Assembly: GCA_026120185.1 (NCBI GenBank)
Contig: JANUWF010002342.1
Span: 4,712,501 to 4,776,500 of the forward strand
Direction: 5' to 3'
Length of the DNA stretch: 64,000 nt
Source: Voacanga thouarsii
Taxonomy: Eukaryota > Streptophyta > Magnoliopsida > Gentianales > Apocynaceae
Shown: positions 1 to 11,616 of the stretch, piece by piece
Numbering within the stretch: the stretch's first letter is position 1
How the letters are laid out: every line of letters begins with the position of its first letter
Program-made: the position numbers and the translations under genes
Notes under the pieces: model-generated
The model's input: the letters and a program-made list of their open reading frames with translations, nothing else
Told to the model about the DNA's origin: nothing
Database searches by the model: none

Positions 1-786
1 TGCTGACAGTCAGGCCTAGATAGAATTTCCAACTAATAGTACCTCAGAATGTATATGTCCTCGACATATATGGTTAGCTGACTCTCGCATCCAGGAATTT
101 GAGCGGCAAGACAGTCGTTTGTTCAGTGAAATGTGGTCCAAACTCAAATAGGAAACCTCCAGTAACAAATTAGCTTACAGGTAATTGTGGATATTTTGAG
201 AAAACAATTCATACAGAATGTTACCGAATTCGATGAAACTAGCATACAGGAAGCCATTCCTCGGGTGGATTGATTTAGCCAGTGTATTATCCAAAGGATT
301 CAAAGTACAAGATTTCACCACCTATTACGGAGATGATGATAAAACTGCTATAGAGCATATAGGAATGTTTACTGCACAATATAATGAGTTAGGCAACAGT
401 GAATACCATAAAATGTAATACTTTCCATTGTCATTAACTAGTGCAGCATTCATGTAGTATATAAATTTGTTACCGAACTCGATTCATACATGGGTTGAGA
501 TGCAACAACTGTTTCATGAACGGTTCTACCTACTAATCCTAGAAGTCTCCATTGCCAATCTGTTGGCCATCATACAAAGGCAAAGAGAAACGGTGATTGA
601 ATTCCTAGAGTGATTCTCAAGGGTCAAAGGAAAATGTTAAACTCTATTACTTAAGTTAAAATATACCAAGGTTGCAATTGGTCAGATGCATCTTTAGCTT
701 AAAGAGGCTTCAATTCTACAAGATTTTTCTAACCTCTCTCATTGGCCTCACATGTAGCTTGAATTGAAGAATTCATCAAAAAAAAA

Positions 787-838
<52 letters not shown>

Positions 839-1260
839 GAAGTAGGGAACCAGGTTCGAAAAGATGCAAGCCATGATTTTTGTTGTCGATGATCTATCAA
901 AATCAGAGGAAGACTAGATGAGCGACATCATGGCCAAAGAGATCGTAGTTGGAAAAACTTATGTAAGCCCTACTCTGAAACCTTCCAAAAGGAAAGAGGT
1001 CATCAGGACCGAAAGTAAGGATGACAAGAATGGTTATTTGTTCGATAAAACAAGAGCTAATCAGATTTTTAATCATTTATTAAAGGAAAGACAAATCAAA
1101 CTGTCTCAAGGACAACAAATTTCGTCGATTGAAGAGCTCAAAGGGAAAAAGGTATTGCAAATGGCATAACACGTTCACTAATACCCCTAACAATTATATT
1201 TTTTTTAGAAATACTATTCAGAAGGTTATTTAAAAGGGATGACTTAGGTTTAGAGATAAA
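1..1260 (+). pseudogene. Decayed gag of Tat-type Ty3 element
   Basis: The 218-418 stretch (RKPFLGWIDLASVL, then DKTAIEHIGMFTAQYNELGN) matches the gag of the minus-strand relative at 57491-58087 (QKPYPGWVDSMAVL, KSTIEHIERFTAKCGELGN). The 918-1169 stretch (ANQIFNHLLKERQIKLSQGQ, EELKGKK) matches 56464-56967, including the following cysteine/histidine segment that reads YCKWHN after a frame slip near 1150. Gag would form the particle and bind element RNA. Between the two open stretches the frame is broken by stops and by an AAT microsatellite at 788-836. No functional product is expected. Confidence 0.75.
787..837. repeat. (AAT)n microsatellite
   Basis: About 16 copies of AAT (or ATA) following an A-run, inside the decayed gag. 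It is absent from the better preserved relative, so it expanded after this copy decayed. Confidence 0.9.
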
Positions 1261-1824
1261 GCTACTTCCGAATTACTTGTTAATTCAGATCCTTTCCCTA
1301 AAGCCAATATCATTATAGTGACCAAAGATAAAGAATGTATGGGTAGAGAATGCAACTTAAACAGCTGTTCTTAGAGATCCGCTGAACGCATACAAATGCC
1401 ATCTGAGAGAAAAAGCTGGCCTAGGCTAAAATGAGACAAATCAACAAAATGGTGTGTCAGTTTTCCAGAGTTCAAGTAAACAGGTGACCAAACCCGGCTC
1501 AGGATAATAGTAGAGAAGGGCTACATTTCGTGGCAGAGATGAATAGCCCACCTTGTTGATCTCAACTTCCTGCTTGAAAGGCATAGATGAATGGCTAAAC
1601 TAAACCCAAAAGTGGCAGATATAATGAAAAGAGCATACCTGAGGCATAAGCTATAGAAACAAGAAAAATCGGTAGGGTCCTTGATTCAAATAGTCCAATT
1701 AATGGCACTGGAATCTTGCTAGCTGAATTTGGAGAAAGAAGAAATAAATAAAAGTTGATTGGTGATATAATTGTCTTAGAACGGGTCGAAGCTGAATGGG
1801 CCAAGCTGGAAGAAGGAGAATTAC

Positions 1825-2185
1825 TTGATCTCGATACATTATCCCCCATACAGTTTTCCAGGTCAACAGAGGAGATGGAAAATCACATTTAACTTATATA
1901 TAAAGGCTTATTTCAATGGAAAGTCGATCAACAGAGTCTTCATTGACGAGGGAACCATTTTGAATGTGATGCATGTCGATATACTAAAAATGGCAGACAA
2001 ATCTATAAATGATTTAATTTTAACAAATATGTAGATGACCAGCTTTACAGGGAAGGCTATCATAGCATTGGGAGTGCTGGTGGTTGATCTAATTGTTGGA
2101 ACAAAAAGTAGTCTTATCAAATTCTTTGTAGTTGATACAAGAGCATCCTATTCCTTACTACTTGGACGGGATTAGTTATGCCAAT
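1825..2185 (+). pseudogene. Decayed aspartic protease of Tat-type element
   Basis: The open stretch 1825-2034 reads LYIKAYFNGKSINRVFIDEG followed by TILNVM. It aligns with LYIKAHINDKPFTWIFVDGG and AVLNVM in the relative at 55996-56274. The usual Asp-Gly-Gly (D-S/T-G class) catalytic motif is D-E-G here, so the active site is already damaged. A YSLLLGRD-like segment at about 2150-2172 is the C-terminal protease region. Confidence 0.7.
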
Positions 2186-2559
2186 CTGGTGTGTGCCCTA
2201 CTCTTCATCAGTTACTAATATTCTAGAACAAAGATCAAGGGGAAAATATAATAGCCGACCTGAGTCTTTTCAAGGTAGATGTGTGGATATTAGAAGTTAT
2301 ATTTTACTCCCTTACTTTTGGGCCGATTAGGGCCACAGGAGATGGCTACTCAACATACCTTCTCTCTTGAAGTGGTTTCTACTTAGAAGCCATTAATGAG
2401 TCACCAATAGCCACAATTAGTATCTTTGAATAGTTGACAGTGTTTGAGGCTAAACAGAAAATTCACTATTGGTCAACTGAGGCACATGAAATCATGACTG
2501 TTAAAATCTATTCTCTTAAAGAATAACCCTCTATTCCAAGGAAAGTCCCTCATTTCATG

Positions 2560-2921
2560 CGTCAAAACCCATTGATCAAAGTCAACACCAGCTCTTTGAA
2601 GGCACCACGAAGTACTAAATTTAGTGTCGTGCTAACTAAGCAATAGAAGGAACAACTAATGATCCTTATTAAAAAATACCGAAATAGTTTTACTTAGGAC
2701 TAGTGAGATGCCAGGCCTAGATAAGAAGATCATAGAGCAAGGTTGCTACTAAAAGAAAATCTCAAATCGCATAAGCAACCAAATAGGTATTTTCGGCAAA
2801 ATTAATTCTAAAGATTAAAGAGGAGATTGAATGGCTATTGAAGTGTGGCTTCATTCGGGTTAATCAATATGCAAAATGGGTTCCAACATAGATTCAATAA
2901 TTAAAAATAGTGGCTATATTA

Positions 2922-2957
<36 letters not shown>

Positions 2958-3545
2958 TTTTAGAAATTTCAATCTAACTACACCCAAACATGAGCATACC
3001 ATGCCTATGGCAGATATGTTACTCGATTCTATTGCAAGATTTGAGTTCTTGAGGTTCATGAATGGTTACTCTAGCTACAATCAAATTTTTATAGCCAAAG
3101 AAGATGCTCACAAGAAGGCATTTTGATATCTTGGAGCTATTTACCTGTTCGAATAAGTGGTCATGCTATTTAGTCTAAAAAATGTAAGGGCCATATTCAA
3201 AGAGATAGATATAATTTTCCATAACATTATTGGATATGGAAGTTTATATTGATGATTTGGTCGTCAAGTCAGTTAATTTTTTAAAGATAATTGAATTACT
3301 TTGAGAAGGCGTTCACTAGGATGAGGAAGCACAATTTGAAAATGAATCCTAAGAAATGTACTTTTGGTACTAAAGGAGGTCATTTCCTAGGATTCTTAGT
3401 CAACTAGAAAGGTATCGAGATGGATAGCTACAAGGCCAAAGCTATCTTTGAGGCTAGACCACAGAAGGATAAGAAGGAACTCTAAAGGTTGTAAGGAAAA
3501 ATCAATTTTCCCAAATGCTTCATAGTAAATTTTGTTGGAAAATGA
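2560..3545 (+). pseudogene. Decayed reverse transcriptase of Tat-type element
   Basis: Pieces of the RT can be read in order. MPGL follows the stop-rich start at 2690-2725, FRNFNLTTPKHEHTMPMADM runs from about 2955, NGYSSYNQIFIAKEDAHKKA from about 3061, and the catalytic YIDD box is at 3245-3256, followed by LVVKS. The sequence then continues through a thumb/connection region. An (AT)n insertion at 2919-2951 and many stops (for example TAG where the relative has TGG in the FAWD segment near 2698) destroy the frame. Confidence 0.8.
2919..2951. repeat. (AT)n microsatellite
   Basis: A run of about 15 AT dinucleotides inside the decayed RT, just before the FRNFNL segment. It has no counterpart in the relative at 54601-55698. 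Confidence 0.9.
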
Positions 3546-3599
3546 AGTATTCACGGCTTTATTAAAAATAAATTAAGAAAGTTAGTTCTTCTAGGGAAG

Positions 3600-4490
3600 A
3601 GGCAGCGGGGGCCTTTAATCAGATGAAGTACTACTTGTCTAAGCCACTTGTCTTGGTTCCACGAAGTTTGGACGTAGGCTAATAAGTTGATTGGCTGCCA
3701 TCTAGCACAAGATATGCCGCAGGGCATAGAACGGGTCGTTTACTATCTTAGTTATACCCTGAAGTATTCTGAAACATGTTACACTCCAGTTGGAAGGATG
3801 TGTTTATATTTATTTTATATTTGCACTAAGCTGGAATACTATTTGCTACCCAAAGAGGTATACATTCTTTGCAAGGTTGATATTATTTATTTTCTCTTAA
3901 ATTAGCCATTTTTGCAGGGATAACTGATGAAATAGCCTTTGCACTTAAATATGTACCTCTTCAAGCAGTCAAAAAATAAGTTGTAACTAATTTTTTTGAT
4001 TGAACATTCATGTATAGAAGTGTCTGATCTTGTTGAAGAAATGTAAAGTTATGTTGGTACCAACCCTTAGACACTAAGTTTTGAGGGAACAAGTACTTGG
4101 TTGGAGGTAGGTACATGAATTACAGTTGTTAGCCTAGCCGACATTGAAGGTTTATGTTTGAACTTGAACCAGAGAAATCAAACAACTGGACTAAATATGA
4201 AGTATTCATTAGAGGACTATAGATCATGATTGGCATGAATGTACAAGCCGTCTAAGTAAAAATGGGACTTTCAACTGGTTATTAATTAGCTAATTGGTGA
4301 GTACATGTGTGCTAATTCTAATTTGATTCCATTGTTTAACATGGCATAGGTTTTGTTGAAATAGAATATCGATGTAACTATCATACACATTCAAAGGAAT
4401 GAGAATGAAAAAGCAAACGACCTAGCTTAGTTGGCATCGAGATTTAGGCCTAATTCCTATAACATTTAGGATTAACAGATTGTGATCATA
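3600..4490 (+). pseudogene. Decayed double RNase H region of Tat-type element
   Basis: 3687-3905 contains the end of the first RNase H (VVYYLSYTLKYSETCYTPVG, LEYYLLPKEVYILCKVDI). It matches the same region of the minus-strand copy (REVYYLSRNLSNTETRYTPI and HILCKVDLIKLLLNRP at 54139-54480). The following 4130-4470 region aligns with the second, archaeal-type RNase H (aRNH) at 53532-54209 (for example RNENEKANDLA near 4397). Two RNase H domains in this order are a mark of the Tat lineage. Stops interrupt both. Confidence 0.65.
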
Positions 4491-4689
4491 GAAGGCCAAT
4501 CGGACCAAGATTGGAGGATGGACATCATTGATTACCTCAGAGACCAATCGGCCTATGCATCTCAAGTAGTAAGAATGAAGACTCTAAATTATGTGCTGAT
4601 TGGGGATAAGATATTCAAATAAGGCCATAAAGGATTATTACTAAAGTGCTTAGGTAAAGAGGATACAGTGAAAGCAATGGTCAAAGTAC

Positions 4690-5715
4690 ATGAAGACCTA
4701 TATAGAGCCCATCAGGCCAGTTCAATGTTATGATGGACTTTACATCGACATAGCTTTTATTAGCCGACTATTTCAGATATACCAAAAGATGTGAAGCTTG
4801 TCAAGAACATGGCTAACTACAAAGGTTGCTGAGTATGGAATTCTACCCAATCCTTAAGCCTCGACTATTCCACGAGCAAGCACTAGCTATGATCGACAAA
4901 ATTTATCCACCACTATCACGAGGCCATTCTTTTATTTTGGTTATCACTGACTTCTTCACCAAATGGATGGAAGCCATTCCCCTTACTAATATCACTCAGC
5001 ATGATGGTATTAAGTTTGTTAAGAACCATATTATTTATCGTTTTGGCATCCTTAAGTCCCTAATAGCCGACTAAGGGACTATGTTCATTGGTGATAAGAT
5101 AATGATTTTTGCCAACAATTGCAAACTAGAATGATCCATTATATACCTTACTATGCATAGGCAAATGGGTAGGTTAAAGCAACAAACAAGGTATTGATTA
5201 GCATGTTAAAGAAGTATATGGAAGAGTAACCTAAGAGATGGTATAATTCTTTGAATGAGGTATTATAGGCCTATAGGAACTCAGCAAAAACTACTACTGT
5301 TTTTTTTCATTTTCATCTAACTTATGGTAGGATGCCATCCTTGTAGTTGAGGTTTTAGTCAGATCAACAACATCAATTGCTACCTGATGATTACTATGTG
5401 ATGTGCATAGAACTTAACACGTTTGATGAGGATAGGTGGTTGGCCTAAGAATGATTGCATTTGCATAAGGAGAAAGTGGCAAAATCATATAACATATGCA
5501 TAAAATAGAGGCAATTTGAAGAAGGGGATCTAGTTTGAAAACTGGTTCTGCCTATCAACTCGAACGATCCTAAATTTGAAAAATGGTTGTAAACTGGGAA
5601 GGACTATTTCAAATCATACAAGTTATTCTTGGGGGTGCTTATCGATTTATGGAAACATATAGGAAACAATTAGGGAAAAACATCAATGGAAAATTTGTAA
5701 AGTAATATTACCCTT
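4690..5715 (+). pseudogene. Decayed integrase of Tat-type element
   Basis: 4690-4760 preserves part of the HHCC zinc-binding region (EDLYRAHQASSML). 4826-5074 reads FYPILKPRLFHEQALAMIDK, IYPPLSRGHSFILVITDFFT and KWMEAIPLT, the integrase core as in the relative at 53020-53484, but the first catalytic segment reads AMIDK. The second half (5085-5300) contains KRWYNSLNEVL with TAG where the relative has Trp, and the C-terminal part runs to about 5715 (NGKFVK). The DDE triad cannot be read in one frame. Confidence 0.75.
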
Positions 5716-5759
5716 CCTTTTTGGAAAGTGTGCAATTCGAATAAAAATTAAAAGTACAG

Positions 5760-6432
5760 ATTAGTTACAGATAAGTTGTTAATAGCCAAGCAAAATAGAA
5801 TTTAAGTGTTCTAAAGAAATGGCTACATGCTAGCTAATCATATAACCCAAATAAAGAGAAATATTTGATTACATTTAAGAAGAGGCTATAGGATCTGATT
5901 AACTCTCACTTCGACCAGCTTTAGAGATGGCAATGTTGGCTAGCATTATCAGTACATTCTGAATTTCTATTTCTAGATCCTTTGTTCAGAATAATAAGGC
6001 GGTTGCCATCTGGATATTTCCATCCGTAGTGAAATAGTAATGGGAACTATTTCCAAGATTGTTGTTATGGGGGACATGTCTAAGATGGCTAAAGGTAGGG
6101 TCATAGAGAATCAACTCCAGGCAAGTCAACTATAAGAGGAACCATTGTAGCAATTGAAAATTCCATCCCGAAGATGGTTGGAAAGAGAGGGATCATTGCA
6201 CTATTGACATAATTGATGACGCCTATTCCAGGGAAGGAATCTCGGTAGCTAGTGGGAACATTTTTGAAGACGGAATAGTTAGAGCTTACTTAGGTGGCTA
6301 GAAATGAGCCATTATCTGGTCATAAATTTTCTCTTTGCTGCTAATAATATTAGTTAATTCTTGCTTGGCTAAGCCCTTATCCAGCTCAAGTCTATGTTTA
6401 TTGCTATCAAGATTGACCATTTTTACTTTTAC
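5760..6432 (-). pseudogene. Probable 3' part of the decayed antisense ORF
   Basis: This stretch follows the integrase in the position where the relative (52262 towards 51600) has the C-terminal, coiled-coil part of its antisense ORF. No open frame of note remains and I could not align it with confidence at the protein level. The assignment rests on position, and on the PMD-like sequence on the same strand beyond the nested element at 11617-13744. Confidence 0.35.
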
Positions 6433-7844
6433 TGATGGGTGCTCATCATAAACACATTTTCTATAGAATTTTTACCTTATTTGTGAGAAAATCTTATTTA
6501 AATCATTATTTCCACACTCTTTTTGTCTTGTTCTTGTTTAGCAAATGTAAAAAATCAATTGAGGATGAATAAGGATGAAAAAGGAAGAAAACTACAGTAA
6601 AAGGATGAAAAATTCAAAAAACAAGGAAACCTAGGGTGGTCCGAACCATCATGGGCTGCCTAGGGCACTTATTCCAAAAAATGGACAGTAACTAGGCTGT
6701 GCAAGAAACTCCAACTTCCCCGAGCTGCCTATTCCAGGCTGCCCAGGGACGTTAGACTTCCCTGGGTAGCCCGGTTGTATAGATTTGTGCTGTTTGCATT
6801 ATTTTAATTTTTTTTTTCATTGGGCAACTAAAAATTATAAACCCTAAATAGATATCCTAGGGTGGCTAATAATCTCTAGATCCCTTAGAGAACTCAAACA
6901 CCAAAGAAAGAAGGATGAAGGTAAAATAAAAAAAAAGATGAAGAAAGTTGTTCAAGAGATTCAAGGAAAAAGAAGGGCAATGGCTTGTCCATGAGTGATG
7001 TTCTTATGTTTCTTTGTTTTCTACTTTGACAATATTATATTTTAATGCTTTAAATTGTATTAGAGGGATGAACCCTAACTTTATGTTCTTAGATTAAGTT
7101 CTTATTATGATTTGTTGAATTCCAATCTCATGATTTAATTACTTAGGCTTTATTGTGTTGGATTGATTATTTGGGCTTAATTGATTTATTTAATTGATTA
7201 GTTCACTCTTAATGAATTCGAGAAATGTGGCTGGAGTTGAACACCAAAATAATTACTTCAATATTTATTTTCCTTTGATTAACTTGAAGAGAGGTTGAAG
7301 GATTAGAACTTAGTAATCATTAAGTTTTCAATATTAACTAGAAATGGGGATATTGGGATGTTCGGGTTGATCTTAATGCTCCCTTAGGTAGATTGATTAG
7401 ATAGAGATATTAATCAATTAAACTTTGGGATAGGGATTTCATAACTCGAGAGAGTGTGAAATTCTCATTAGGGATTCATACCGATGCTTGAATTGGGATT
7501 TGATAGGTGTAATGATTCATTCTTTACTTGACTAGATTTGGAGGAATTAATTTTTTTACATGGCCTTTCTCTTCATTCTTATCCCTTAATGACCCTTGTG
7601 ACTTTTCATGGGTGAATTCGATGTGTTCTCTATTGTAGTAGTTTAATTATTTTATCCTTCTTATTTGGTTGGCTAAACAATGAAACTAGAGCAAAGTAGT
7701 GGTAATTGGTAAGTTTTCATGGATTTGATACTTGTTATTTCCTATATTATATGATAGGTATATTTGCCTAATTATGTAGTTTTAGTGTTTGACATTTTAA
7801 TTAAAACTTAATTGTTTGTAACTTTTGTTTCAAAAAGCACATCA
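6433..7844 (+). repeat. 5' LTR of Athila-like element
   Basis: A 1412-bp LTR bounded by TGATG and CATCA, which form a short inverted repeat. It is preceded by TTTAC and followed six bases later by a primer-binding site. A related, truncated LTR lies at 13745-15013 (shared stretches include the GTCTATGAG/GTCCATGAG region and the following TTTGACAATA-like and GGTTGAACC-like segments). Confidence 0.7.
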
Positions 7845-7850
7845 AGTTTT

Positions 7851-7869
7851 TAGTGCTGTTGTTGGAGAT
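7851..7869 (+). other. Primer-binding site, tRNA-Asp type, mutated
   Basis: The sequence TAGTGCTGTTGTTGGAGAT aligns over 19 bases with the typical Athila-lineage site TGGCGCCGTTGCCGGGGAT. All six differences are C-to-T or G-to-A. It lies six bases after the 5' LTR end. Confidence 0.7.
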
Positions 7870-10219
7870 TGGCAATATCATAAAAATCTCGAGTCTTGTT
7901 GATTTAACTATGTACATATTTGTGAATATTACTAACTATTTTATGTAAATACTTGTTTATATATATTTGTGTATAGTACTAACCATCATTTGTATTTTGT
8001 TGTATTATTGTTTCTGATATTGTTATATGTTATTTTGTTGTAATTGTGTATATATATTGGATTCTATTGATTTTGTTTTTGTTCTTCTAATTAGCCTTGT
8101 TGTTGTAGAAAATTGTTGTTGATTGGAGAATTTTGTTTAGTGCTTGTAGGATGATAGTGTTGTTGGAAATTGTTATTAATTGTGGACACTTTATTGTGGA
8201 ATCAACAGTTTAGTTAGAAGAGTAGTTATAGTGGTGTGGGATATTTTGAGAATTTGGTTGATGTTAGATATTTTGTCGTGGAATCCTTATTGTTGTTGTT
8301 GAGTTTTTCTTTTAGCTTTGTATGGATAGTTTCGGTTGTTGTTGTAATACATGTATGTATGTGTGGGTATGTATGTGAGTGTGTTGGCGAGTCGATTGGT
8401 TTGTATAGTTGGAGTTGTGCTTTTGAGGACTATTGGTTTTTGTTTGGAGATTTTGTTAAGTTTTTGTAGCTTTTTGTATAGTAGTTGTTGTAGTGTTGAG
8501 ACTAATTTTTTATTGTTTAGAGACCTTATGGTGCTTTTTAAAGTTTGTAGCATTGACAAGTGATTGTTGTTCTAGAAATATTCTAAATTTCTTTCAAATA
8601 ATCTTTTGAGCCTTCTATTAATCTTATTCACTTTAATGATCACAATTGTGCTTACTGGTATAATAAGAGAGTTAAGAATAAGATGATTCTTCGTAAGAGT
8701 GATAGAGAACTCTTTGTAAGTAGATACGTATTGTTTTAGTCATTTGCATATTAAGTGCGTACATATTTTGTTTAGTCCTTTGTTTTGTGCTATTGTTGTA
8801 TTGGTATTAGTGTAGTTCTTGGTACTAATATATGTTTTGGTTTTGTTTATATTAGTTGATTTTATGGTTTATTAAAAATATTTGTGTATTTATATTAGTG
8901 TATGGTGATTTGTGTTGTTGGTAGTATGGATACTAGCAAATGTTTTTGTATTGATTTTGTTATTTGCTTAAGTTAGTTGCAAAAACTATTTGTATCCTTG
9001 TTATTTGTACTTGCCTTTGAATTCTTTTCTTTGTATATTATTTTTCTCTTGGTCCTGTGATTGTTTGTATCCTTCTTGTTATTGTCTCTTTGGCCTCAGT
9101 ATATTGTTGTATTTTTCCTTCTTTTTGCATGTTCGAGAATTTTCTTCTTATTGGACAACTTTTCTTTTCTTCTCCATTCTATGACACATTAAGCTTCAAG
9201 ACACTTGGGGAGTATTGCTTATCCTTCGTCTCCCTTATATTTCTTCTCATCCCATTGGATATGCTATTTTTATTTGATTTGTGACCAATGAGGACAATAT
9301 CTAGTTTAAATGTGGGGGAGGGGTTGAGTAATAATCTTTTCAAGCTTTTATTACTTATTTTTGGCATTTGCTAATATTTTGGACTAAAATTTTGATGAAT
9401 TTAATTTTTTGCTAATTTTTTTTTATTTTGAGCTAACTTTCTTTTCACATTTTGGGCTAATTTTCTAGATTTTTTTGGCATGTATGTTAATATGTGCTAG
9501 TTTTGTGGAGTTATTATTTATCTTTTTACTTGAGAATTCTACTTAAAACTTTTCTAAGAAAGTTAATTTTATGTACGTTTATATGTTGGACATAACATAG
9601 GCTAAGTTTTAAGAAGTTAATCTTGTTTAGGCCTTTGAAAATGTTATGAAGCTTGATTCTTTGAAAATGGATAAAAACTTTGTGATGCAATATAGAGTGT
9701 GGATTGTTGGCTTATCTTTAGTTTCGTGGCATCACCAATTATTTATTTATTTATTCTTTGTTATGTTATATTATACACATTTTTATTTGTATACATTTTT
9801 TTCTCCAATTAAAGACAAGTAGGAGCAAGAAACAGGTTACTCAATATACCTACTAAAGTAGGGAGAAAAAAAGGCTCTAGGAATGCAAAGTGCATTTCCT
9901 ATAACAAAAATAACATGTAATGAAAAAGAAAAGAAAAAAAGAGAATAAAAGAAAAGTAAAATGCAAAAGATGTAAAAAGAGCTTTCAAATCAACATTATT
10001 ATAAATGCATTCCTTTGTAGAAAAATAATGAAAAATGAGAGGCCCTTACTTTACTATTCCAAGTTGAAATATATTATTGTAATGTTGTATCAAAGTGGAA
10101 TGTATTGTTGTCTTATAATGTATATACCTTTTGTAAGTTATGAGACTTGAATAAGTGGGTTAATCCTAACTTGTATGGTTGCGACTCGGAGGCTCAGCTA
10201 GTCGGGGTTCGGAGGAGAA
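7870..10219 (+). other. Non-coding interior of Athila-like element
   Basis: This is a T/G-rich leader (7870-9280) with many TTGTTGTTG-like stretches. It is followed by GAGGACAATATCTAGTTT and a polypurine-like GTGGGGGAGGGG at 9312-9323, the arrangement usual before the 3' end of Athila-group elements. A spacer runs to GCGACTCGGAGGCTCAGC near 10180, another sequence I associate with the Athila 3' non-coding region. Short open frames here (for example 8236-8469 and 9920-10150) are low-complexity and match no retroelement protein. Confidence 0.55.
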
Positions 10220-11531
10220 AACAAAAGAAAGGAAAAACCTTGCAGCTCGGTTTAGCATTGGCTCAAGTGAACCGAATTCAAAGGAAACTGAAAAAATGGT
10301 TTCTGTGGCTCACACATGGCTTTAGCTTCGTGGCTTAGCAAAAAGGACAAGAAAAAGAAATGGCTCAGTGGCTTCTTGGCTAGCTTAAGAACAACAAGAA
10401 ATCTTTGGTTCAGTGGACCTAAGGCTGTGGACCTTAGTAGGATTTATACAAGAATTTCAGAAGCTATTTTAGATTAGGAAATTACTTCTTCTTAGTGTAG
10501 GATTTTTAGGAAGTTCTTGTAGTTATAAATAATTTTCCATTCACGTATGCAAAAGGTGTGCACACATGGTGGATTAGACATATATTTTAGAGTGTACCAC
10601 CATTAATATTTTCTCTAGAGAAATCGCTCAAGAAGTATTGATTTTGGAGGAGCTTTCATTGGAAATTGAAGGCCTTATCTAGAGTACTTATCTCTTCCCT
10701 TTGTTTTCTTTTTCTTGAATAATGAGGAGTTTAATTCTTTAATCGTATTTTGATATTATTCTTGGGTTTATGATTTTGAATTAATTTTGTTCTTTGATCA
10801 ATTGATTATTTTTTTTTCGTATTTGATTACTTGATTTTATTTGTTAGGTTGATGGAATTAAATTTATATCTAATGGACTTGGTAAAAGAAGTTAGATTAA
10901 GTTTAATTTAGTCAATTCTATATATTTGTTATCTTAACTGGATTGGAAAAGAAGATTGAGAATTGAACCTAAATAATCAAAGATTAGTTAATTTCACCTA
11001 GAGTATAGGGTTATTGACTAATTTCATATTCATCATCACCTATAGTATAGGGGTAATTGTTGAAGAATAAGTTTAATGTATTTCTTTAGTTATATTGGTT
11101 TGATTGAGAAATCTGCTAAATTAATTAAGAAATAGTGATTTCGTGGATTGGAAAAGAAGTGGTTTCTATTTTTATTCCTTCATAATGCTAAGACAATAAT
11201 TGGTTGTGATAAGTGTTAAATGATTCATGTCATATTTTTTAGAATAGTTATTTAATTACATATTTTTCTCTGCATGAGTTGTATATATTTTGTTTTTATT
11301 TTTATTTTTAATTTAATTTCTTTATCAATTTAGTTGATATGTTAAATAATGAATGAAAGGTAACTAATTGTAGTTGTTCCTTGAGGATCGATACTCGTTA
11401 ATTTCCTGTACTATGCTTACGATGAGTATATTTGTTCATATGTGTAATTTGGGATCAATGTTTTAATTAAAACTTGGCAAGGGATGGATTTAATTTGAAT
11501 GATTTTTTATACACAAAAAATTTACACATCA
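10220..11531 (+). repeat. LTR fragment of family B, 5'-truncated
   Basis: From about 10220 (clearly from 10560) to the end TTACACATCA at 11531, the sequence matches the reverse complement of the complete family-B solo LTR at 38255-40174. Shared segments include TTAATATTTTCTCTAGAGAA, GATTACTTGATTTTATTTG-like segments and GAGGATCGATACTCGTTAAT. The 5' part of the LTR is missing, and the expected 5-mer TATTG (11532-11536) is not found on the left. It therefore arrived by insertion and later lost its left end together with most of the Athila-like 3' LTR. Confidence 0.7.
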
Positions 11532-11611
11532 TATTGTTTGACATTTTATTTAAAACTTGATTGTATATGGCTTTTGTTGATACTATTTCTTTCACTCAGA
11601 AACACATATCA
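11532..11611 (+). repeat. Remnant of Athila-like 3' LTR
   Basis: The segment TTTGACATTTTATTTAAAAC and what follows aligns with the last 75 or so bases of the 5' LTR (TTTGACATTTTAATTAAAAC at about 7791-7810) and ends in ACATATCA like that LTR. Confidence 0.65.
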
Positions 11612-11616
11612 CTTAC

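Larger units (their letters stand above)
6433..11611 (+). mobile_element. Non-autonomous Athila-like Ty3 element (damaged)
   Basis: The 5' LTR begins TGATGGG (6433) and ends CATCA (7844). The element's right end is ACATATCA (11611). Flanking 5-mers are TTTAC (6428-6432) and CTTAC (11612-11616), a target duplication with one change. A tRNA-type primer site follows the 5' LTR, and a polypurine-like stretch lies at 9312-9323. No gag or pol can be read in between, so this is a non-coding (LARD-like) derivative. Most of the 3' LTR is missing: only its last 80 bases remain, after a nested LTR fragment of another family. The element split the antisense region of the Tat-type element around it. Confidence 0.7.

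Noticed and set aside
8236..9367. Several open frames of 60-90 codons on both strands
   Set aside because: Low-complexity T/G-rich leader of the Athila-like element. The peptides are Leu/Phe/Val runs without similarity.
9920..10150. Lys-rich open frame
   Set aside because: It starts in an AAAAG-rich stretch of the same non-coding interior, and no domain is seen.
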